Below, one piece after another: positions 59,328 through 64,000 of a DNA stretch of 64,000 nt. The notes beneath the pieces are model-generated. The model ran no database searches, was not told the DNA's origin, and saw only the letters and a program-made list of their open reading frames with translations. A program made the translations under genes and the position numbers. How positions within the stretch are numbered: the first letter of the stretch is position 1; every line of letters starts with the position of its first letter. Origin of the DNA: Bartonella sp. F02 (GTDB lineage: Bacteria; Pseudomonadota; Alphaproteobacteria; Rhizobiales; Rhizobiaceae); assembly GCF_026929975.1 (NCBI RefSeq), contig NZ_JANHOK010000001.1, forward strand, positions 248,001-312,000. The letters are read 5' to 3'.

Positions 59328-60092
59328 ATGTTTATGAAAGCTTTAATGGCATCTTCTTTGTTGACTTTAGTCTCAATGTCATCGGCACAAGCGGCTGATA
59401 TTGTAATGTCTCATCAACCAATAAAAACTTCTCCATTAATTGTTGCACCTTCTGCTTTTTCTTGGACAGGTTTTTATCTTGGTGGTCAATTGGGTGATTT
59501 TTTAAGTAAACCTTCTTCTAGCGTTCTTGCAGGAACTACATGGGCCTCCATTGACAAAGATTCTTTGCTTAAACCATCGGGTGGTATGATAGGGTTATAC
59601 GGAGGCTTTAATATTGATTTTAGTAATAATCTGGTTTTGGGTATTGATACAGATATAGCTTGGTCTGGAAAAAAAGATCAAAAATCAATTATTATAAAAA
59701 CAGATGAATACGGTGATATCCCGAAAAATGAAATTGCTTTTCGGAATCACCTTTTAAAACATAAATGGTCAGGTGCAACACGGGTGCGTCTTGGTTTTTC
59801 CGCTAATAATTTGATGCCTTATGTTGCTGGTGGTATTGCTTATACGCAGTTAAATGATGTTGTTTCAATATCGATGAAAAATAAAATTCTTCCTGAGAGC
59901 GTGGTTGAGACAACCAAAACAATGGTTGGTTATACTCTTGGTGGAGGTATTGATTTTGTAGCGGATACAAATATGATTATGCGCGTAGAATATCGTTATT
60001 CCGATTTTGGTAAGAAGAAATTTGCAAAAAACAAGTATGAACTTTCTTACAAAACAAACGATTTCCGTATTGGTGTTGCTTATAAATTTTAA
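59328..60092 (+). CDS. Hemin-binding/Omp25-type porin, copy 6
   Basis: A 254-residue, shorter member. Signal peptide 1-23 (MFMKALMASSLLTLVSMSS, ending QAAD), first strand FSWTGFYLGGQLGDF, turn LYGGFNIDFSNNLVLGIDTD, then a loop of only about 35 residues. The KHKWSGATRVRLGF strand and final Phe are retained. GGAG lies before ATG 59328; a GTG at 59307 would add seven residues. It lacks the TTTTTACTACAGAT element and the shared leader of copies 2-5, so it may be regulated differently. Confidence 0.87.
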   Translation: MFMKALMASSLLTLVSMSSAQAADIVMSHQPIKTSPLIVAPSAFSWTGFYLGGQLGDFLSKPSSSVLAGTTWASIDKDSLLKPSGGMIGLYGGFNIDFSNNLVLGIDTDIAWSGKKDQKSIIIKTDEYGDIPKNEIAFRNHLLKHKWSGATRVRLGFSANNLMPYVAGGIAYTQLNDVVSISMKNKILPESVVETTKTMVGYTLGGGIDFVADTNMIMRVEYRYSDFGKKKFAKNKYELSYKTNDFRIGVAYKF

Positions 60093-60118
60093 TTTTTTAC
60101 AAAGTGTTGAGTTATTAA

Positions 60119-60149
60119 AAATCCTGTCTTTTGACAGGTTTTTTTTTGT
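60119..60149 (+). terminator. Terminator of porin 6
   Basis: CCTGTC / GACAGG stem with a four-T loop, then nine T. Confidence 0.8.
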
Positions 60150-60237
60150 CTGTGGTTGATTTGTTTTGGTTGTGTATCTTTTCAGGCATATATGTCACAA
60201 TATTTTGTATTCACATGTTAGCTATGAGGCAAATTAT

Positions 60238-61062
60238 ATGAATATGAAATGTTGTGTGATGGTTTCTGTTTTTGCATTAGCTTCAATCTCTGCGACTCAA
60301 GCAGCAAGCGCCATAGTGTTAAAACAAAAGACACCAGTTACTGTTTTTTCTTGGGTTGGTTTTTATTTGAGTGGTCAGATTATGAAAGATTTTTTGAGTC
60401 AAATGGATATAAATACACAATATAAGAAGAAAAGCAGTGTTCAATTTAGTGGGGATTTTTTATCTGAACCGGTAGGTTTTATGGGAGGATTATATGCAGG
60501 TTCTAATCTTGCTTTCAATAATGGTTTTGTTTTGGGTATTGAAACGGATATAATTGTATCAAACTCGAAAACTATACAACGTAGCGGATATGAGATTACA
60601 ACTACAAATGAGTTAAATTACCTTAATGATATTTTTGAAAAGTATGGCGTTACATATGAAGACAGTTTAGCGCCTCGTATTGGTGATGAGAATATTGGTC
60701 ACGTTATTTTAAAAGAAAAGTGGATGGGAGCTACGCGAGCACGTATTGGTTTCTCGTATGGTCGTGTTATGCCATATATCGCTGGTGGTATTAGCTATAC
60801 ACAGTTTCAAGCTATTACATCAATATCAATAGAAAAACAGAATACAGGTAAAATAGCTGCTTTTGGTGATTTGTCGAATGAAGTCAAAACAATGGTTGGT
60901 TTTACCATTGGGGGTGGTTTTGATTATGCAATAATAGACAATGTTATATTGCGTGCAGAATATCGTTATTCCGATTTTGGTCAAAAGAAATTTGCAAAGA
61001 ACCACTATATACTTGATAATAAAATTAGTGATTTGCGTATTGGTATAGCTTATAAGTTTTAA
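60238..61062 (+). CDS. Hemin-binding/Omp25-type porin, copy 7
   Basis: A 274-residue divergent member. Signal peptide 1-22 (MNMKCCVMVSVFALAS, ending QAAS). The first strand is FSWVGFYLSGQ, altered at two positions of the usual SWTGFYLGGQ. The loop (about 115-165) has a Tyr/Glu-rich sequence. KEKWMGATRARIGF and the final Phe are present. The 5' end is identical in DNA to copy 8 for about 45 bases from the ATG. No terminator is evident after it. Confidence 0.86.
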   Translation: MNMKCCVMVSVFALASISATQAASAIVLKQKTPVTVFSWVGFYLSGQIMKDFLSQMDINTQYKKKSSVQFSGDFLSEPVGFMGGLYAGSNLAFNNGFVLGIETDIIVSNSKTIQRSGYEITTTNELNYLNDIFEKYGVTYEDSLAPRIGDENIGHVILKEKWMGATRARIGFSYGRVMPYIAGGISYTQFQAITSISIEKQNTGKIAAFGDLSNEVKTMVGFTIGGGFDYAIIDNVILRAEYRYSDFGQKKFAKNHYILDNKISDLRIGIAYKF

Positions 61063-61194
61063 TTTTTTAATTAACTATATTTGATGGTTTAAAACTTCTA
61101 TTGTTGTTAGTTTTTTATAACTATATCATATTTGTTACATATTTTTACGCACAGATGTGTACAAATATACATTTAATTAGCTGTGGAGTACTTT

Positions 61195-62220
61195 ATGAAT
61201 ATGAAATGTTGTGTGATGGTTTCTGTTTTTGCATTAATTGCAGTCTCTGAGACACAAGCAGAAAGCATCACAATGTCTAAACAAAAAGCACCAGTTAGTG
61301 TTTTTTCTTCTCATTCTTGGGGAGGGTTTTATCTTGGGGGTCAAATTGGTCATATTTCAAGTAAGACTACTCTAAGTCAATATAATAATGGTGATCTTGG
61401 TCAAAAATGGAATAATATGAGTAAGGAGTTATCTCCTCGTTTTTCTAGTTTTGGAGGAGGTCTTTATACAGGTTTAAATATTCCATTGAGGAACAATTTG
61501 ATTCTCGGTATTGAGACAGACATAGCTTTTTCCAATGGAAAAGATATAAAACAAAATTCTCAAAATATTAAAAAAAATAAGATTGTTGTAGGATATAGTG
61601 AAGTAAATAAAAAATCTGAAAATTCTGCAAAAGCTGGTTATTCCCCAGAAGCTGGTTATTTCCCAGAAACTGCTTATCCCCCAGAAGCTGCTTATCCCCC
61701 AGAAGCTGGTTATTTCCCAGAAACTGCTTATCCCCCAGAAACTGCTTATCCCCCAGAAACTGGTTATTTCCCAGAAGCTGGTTATTTCCCAGAAACTGTT
61801 TATCCCCCAGAAACTGTTTATCCCCCAGAAATTAGTTCTCCCCCAGAAACTAGTTCTCCCCCAGAAACTGAAGATTCATCGGATAATCAGTCCATTAATC
61901 GTGTTTTTTTGAAAGCAAATTGGTTTGGGGCGACACGAGTTCGTCTTGGTTATATCGCGACTGATCGTATTATGTCTTATATTGCTGGTGGTATTTCTTA
62001 TGCGCAGGTACGGAGTCAATTTAATAATCTGCCGAGTATGAAGAACATAATGGTTGGTTATACTCTTGGTGCCGGTGTTGATTTTGCAGTGACAGATAGT
62101 GTTATTTTACGCGTGGAATATCGCTATTCCGATTTTGGTAAAAAGAAATTTGTAGAAGATAAAGTTAAGCTTCATTACAAGACTAATGGAGTCAATATTG
62201 GTGTGGCTTATAAATTTTAA
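61195..62220 (+). CDS. Hemin-binding/Omp25-type porin, copy 8, with PE-rich repeat
   Basis: A 341-residue member, the longest, because residues 147-224 are a 13-fold hexapeptide repeat of the type (A/T)(G/A/V)Y(F/P)PE placed in the surface loop between LGIETDIAFSNGK and KANWFGATRVRLGY. Without it the length would be about 263, normal for the family. Signal peptide 1-22, first strand SWGGFYLGGQIG, final Phe intact, so the frame is kept despite the repeat. The repeat adds about 26 Pro and 13 Glu at the likely cell surface. GGAG precedes the ATG. Confidence 0.86.
   Translation: MNMKCCVMVSVFALIAVSETQAESITMSKQKAPVSVFSSHSWGGFYLGGQIGHISSKTTLSQYNNGDLGQKWNNMSKELSPRFSSFGGGLYTGLNIPLRNNLILGIETDIAFSNGKDIKQNSQNIKKNKIVVGYSEVNKKSENSAKAGYSPEAGYFPETAYPPEAAYPPEAGYFPETAYPPETAYPPETGYFPEAGYFPETVYPPETVYPPEISSPPETSSPPETEDSSDNQSINRVFLKANWFGATRVRLGYIATDRIMSYIAGGISYAQVRSQFNNLPSMKNIMVGYTLGAGVDFAVTDSVILRVEYRYSDFGKKKFVEDKVKLHYKTNGVNIGVAYKF
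61633..61866 (+). repeat. 18-bp tandem repeat, 13 units, inside porin copy 8
   Basis: Thirteen consecutive 18-base units related to GCTGGTTATTTCCCAGAA and ACTGCTTATCCCCCAGAA. All are in frame; variation is mainly at codons 1, 2 and 4. No spacers, so it is not CRISPR-like. Confidence 0.95.
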
Positions 62221-62522
62221 TTTATTATCAGATCAAATTGTTTAAAAAGCTCTATCAAGATAGGGCTTTTTTATTTAGATGTTTATTTCTCATTAATAAA
62301 TTTAAAATGTGTCTTGAATAAATTTAATTTGCACATTTATACAGTTTATAATTAGTCACTTTATTCTAAATTAAGTTACTGTTATAGCTATATTTTTTAT
62401 AAATTTGTATTTTTTATAATATTTTTTATTAAAATATTTAAACAGGAGCATCTTATAAAAAACATTTTGTATTATATATTAGGGCGTTAAATAATACGTT
62501 TCAGGTATTTGGAGAATAATTT
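62221..62522. other. Intergenic region between porins 8 and 9
   Basis: About 300 very AT-rich bases holding the porin 8 terminator and the leader of porin 9 (GTATTTGGAGAATAATTT before the ATG). No TTTTTACTACAGAT copy is seen. Confidence 0.5.
62244..62275 (+). terminator. Terminator of porin 8
   Basis: AAAGCTCTATC / GATAGGGCTTT stem (one G-U), loop AA, then TTTTTAT. Confidence 0.8.
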
Positions 62523-63401
62523 ATGAATATGAAATGTTTAATAACGGTTTCTGTTTTTGCTTTGATATCAGCTTCAGCAGTGCAAGCGGCAGATGTTGTC
62601 AGTCATTATCAACCAGAATCTATTGTTCTGCCAATGATGAATCCCTCTACTTTTTCTTGGTCTGGTTTTTACTTTGGTGGTCAGGTTAGTGGTTTTTCAA
62701 GTAAAACGGCTTTAAGCATTCTTGAAGCCTCTACGTGGAAAGCTGTTAATAACGATATGCTCCCTAAGATTTCAGGTTTTATGGGAGGTGTTTATGCGGG
62801 TTCTAATGTTGAGATCAGCGATAGTTTGATTGTAGGTGTTGATACGGGTGTAATTTGGGTTGATAAAAAAGATATGAAAACGCTCATTGGAGGGCAAGTT
62901 ATTTCTCCATTAGCTGTTAATGAAGAACGTATGGGTATTTTAGTTCCAACTGTAGGGCAAAATACAGAAAGAGGAAATGGCAATTTAAGGCAATATGATA
63001 CTTCGTCGACGATTTTTGGTGAGAGACAACTTAATGGAGAAGATGTTGTTAACCATACTTTGAAACAAAAATGGTCTGGTGCTACACGAGCGCGTATTGG
63101 TTTTTCTGCTGATCGTCTTATGCCTTATATTACTGGAGGAATTGCATATACACAGCTTCAAGATATTATTTCATTAGAAAAGAAAAACACGAAAGAAAAT
63201 CCTACTAATTTGTTTGATGAAACTAAAATAATGGTTGGTTATACCCTTGGTGCTGGTCTTGATTTTGCAATGACAGATAATGTTATTTTGCGTACAGAAT
63301 ATCGTTATTCAGATTTTGGTAAAAAGAAATTCGTAAAAGATACACTGGAAATTAATTATAAAACAAATGATTTTCGCGTGGGTATCGCTTACAAATTTTA
63401 A
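62523..63401 (+). CDS. Hemin-binding/Omp25-type porin, copy 9
   Basis: A 292-residue member with signal peptide 1-22 (MNMKCLITVSVFALISAS, ending QAAD), first strand FSWSGFYFGGQVSGF, and an enlarged loop (about 115-185) containing NERMGILVPTVGQNTERGNG, the longest non-repetitive loop of the array. KQKWSGATRARIGF and C-terminal VILRTEYRYSDFGKKKF then Phe follow. The leader resembles that of copy 10 and small gene 2 (TATTTGGAGA) rather than copies 2-5. Confidence 0.87.
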   Translation: MNMKCLITVSVFALISASAVQAADVVSHYQPESIVLPMMNPSTFSWSGFYFGGQVSGFSSKTALSILEASTWKAVNNDMLPKISGFMGGVYAGSNVEISDSLIVGVDTGVIWVDKKDMKTLIGGQVISPLAVNEERMGILVPTVGQNTERGNGNLRQYDTSSTIFGERQLNGEDVVNHTLKQKWSGATRARIGFSADRLMPYITGGIAYTQLQDIISLEKKNTKENPTNLFDETKIMVGYTLGAGLDFAMTDNVILRTEYRYSDFGKKKFVKDTLEINYKTNDFRVGIAYKF

Positions 63402-63715
63402 GTTACATTCTTTCTCATAATTAGCTCCATGTTATTGTTGGAGCTTTTATTTTATTTGGGTTATTATTAATATATTCATATTGTGCAATATGAGTTCTTT
63501 ATTGAATTTTAATTGAAGTGTTATACCTAAATGTAAAACGAGATATTGCAACATTAAGGTATTCACAAGGCCTATTTTTAGCAAAATATTGATTTTTATC
63601 GTTTTTACTACAATTATTTCATGTTTCATACCTTATAAAGGCCACGTTTAAGACTTTTAATAAGTTGCATTTTAGTTGTATTGATATCTCGTTTTGGATA
63701 TTTGGAGATGAATTT
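63402..63715. other. Intergenic region between porins 9 and 10
   Basis: About 310 bases with the porin 9 terminator, a TTTTTACTACAATT variant at 63602 and the leader TTTTGGATATTTGGAGAT at 63692. Nothing coding seen. Confidence 0.5.
63423..63457 (+). terminator. Terminator of porin 9
   Basis: AGCTCCA / TGGAGCT stem, nine-base loop, then TTTATTTTATTT. Confidence 0.75.
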
Positions 63716-64000
63716 ATGAATATTAAATGTTTAATAACGGCATCTGTTTTTGCTTTGATTTCGGTTTCGGTTGCTCAGGCTGCAGATGTCACAACCCATC
63801 ACAAGCCGGCATCAGTTATGCCACAAGTTATGAGTGTTTCTACGGTTTCTTGGTCGGGTTTTTATATGGGAGCTCAACTAGGTGGTTTTTTGAGTAAAGT
63901 TGATTTTAGTGCTCCTAAAGAGACTGTGTGGTTTCCCTTGAAGAAAGATAAATTTCCTAAGCTTTCAGGTTTGATTGGGGGTTTGTATGCGGGTTCCAAC
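63716..64000 (+). CDS. Hemin-binding/Omp25-type porin, copy 10 (cut by window end)
   Basis: Partial: 95 codons to the end of the window. Signal peptide 1-22 (MNIKCLITASVFALISVS, ending QAAD), first strand VSWSGFYMGAQLGGF and the turn LSGLIGGLYAGSN are present, so it is a tenth tandem copy. Its leader from 63692 matches that of small secreted gene 2 at 26 of 27 bases including the ATG. Whether the rest is intact cannot be seen. Confidence 0.85.
   Translation, partial: MNIKCLITASVFALISVSVAQAADVTTHHKPASVMPQVMSVSTVSWSGFYMGAQLGGFLSKVDFSAPKETVWFPLKKDKFPKLSGLIGGLYAGSN

Noticed and set aside
61633-61866. Regular repeats suggesting CRISPR
   Set aside because: Units are contiguous without spacers and are in frame within a gene.

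Overview
The window is a low-G+C, chromosome-type segment that looks like a Bartonella species (Alphaproteobacteria, Hyphomicrobiales). The basis is Rhizobiales gene order (rimP-nusA-ylxR-infB-rbfA-truB; miaB-phoH-ybeY-corC-lnt-regulator-metK-trmB; SRP RNA-dnaX-ybaB-recR), Bartonella-like proteins, and a long tandem array of hemin-binding-protein/Omp25-type porins. The exact species cannot be decided from the sequence alone.

Positions 1-34,650 are mostly housekeeping genes on the minus strand. They comprise an SH3 protein, an NlpC/P60 hydrolase, an M17 aminopeptidase, coaA and an asparaginase. The plus-strand pair hslVU follows, then an RsmC-like methyltransferase, pnp and rpsO. A plus-strand MFS exporter breaks the usual truB-rpsO-pnp order. 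Next come the translation operon (truB, rbfA, infB, ylxR, nusA, rimP), trmB-metK, an XRE regulator, lnt, corC, ybeY, phoH, miaB, rimI, tsaB, recR, ybaB, dnaX, the SRP RNA and kdsB. A good sigma70-type promoter and a terminator-like hairpin lie directly in front of rimP, which suggests attenuation of the nusA-infB operon.

Positions 34,760-51,400 are mainly plus strand: a membrane-anchored cytochrome c, the YejBEF peptide importer (no YejA in view), a decayed MoeB/ThiF-type pseudogene on the minus strand, gshB, the phosphate system pstSCAB-phoU (no phoBR), a SleB-type lipoprotein hydrolase, mutM, an M20 peptidase and a short RNase D.

Positions 51,400-64,000 are a gene-sparse then repetitive accessory region. 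Two small secreted paralogues (102 and 131 aa) of unknown function share a CX5C pair and a C-terminal RPRLxRGPxSF motif. Their signal peptides, and for the second one the 5' leader, match those of the porin genes that follow. Then come ten tandem porin genes, the last cut by the window end. Copies 2-5 share near-identical leaders and terminators. Several copies carry a common upstream TTTTTACTACAGAT element. Copies 2-5 have a possible 14-15 codon leader ORF ending in ATGA on the porin start. Copy 8 carries a 13-unit, 18-bp in-frame repeat encoding a proline/glutamate-rich tract.

The likeliest undescribed material is the pair of small secreted proteins, the shuffling of a leader-plus-signal-peptide module between them and the porins, and the variable-repeat porin.
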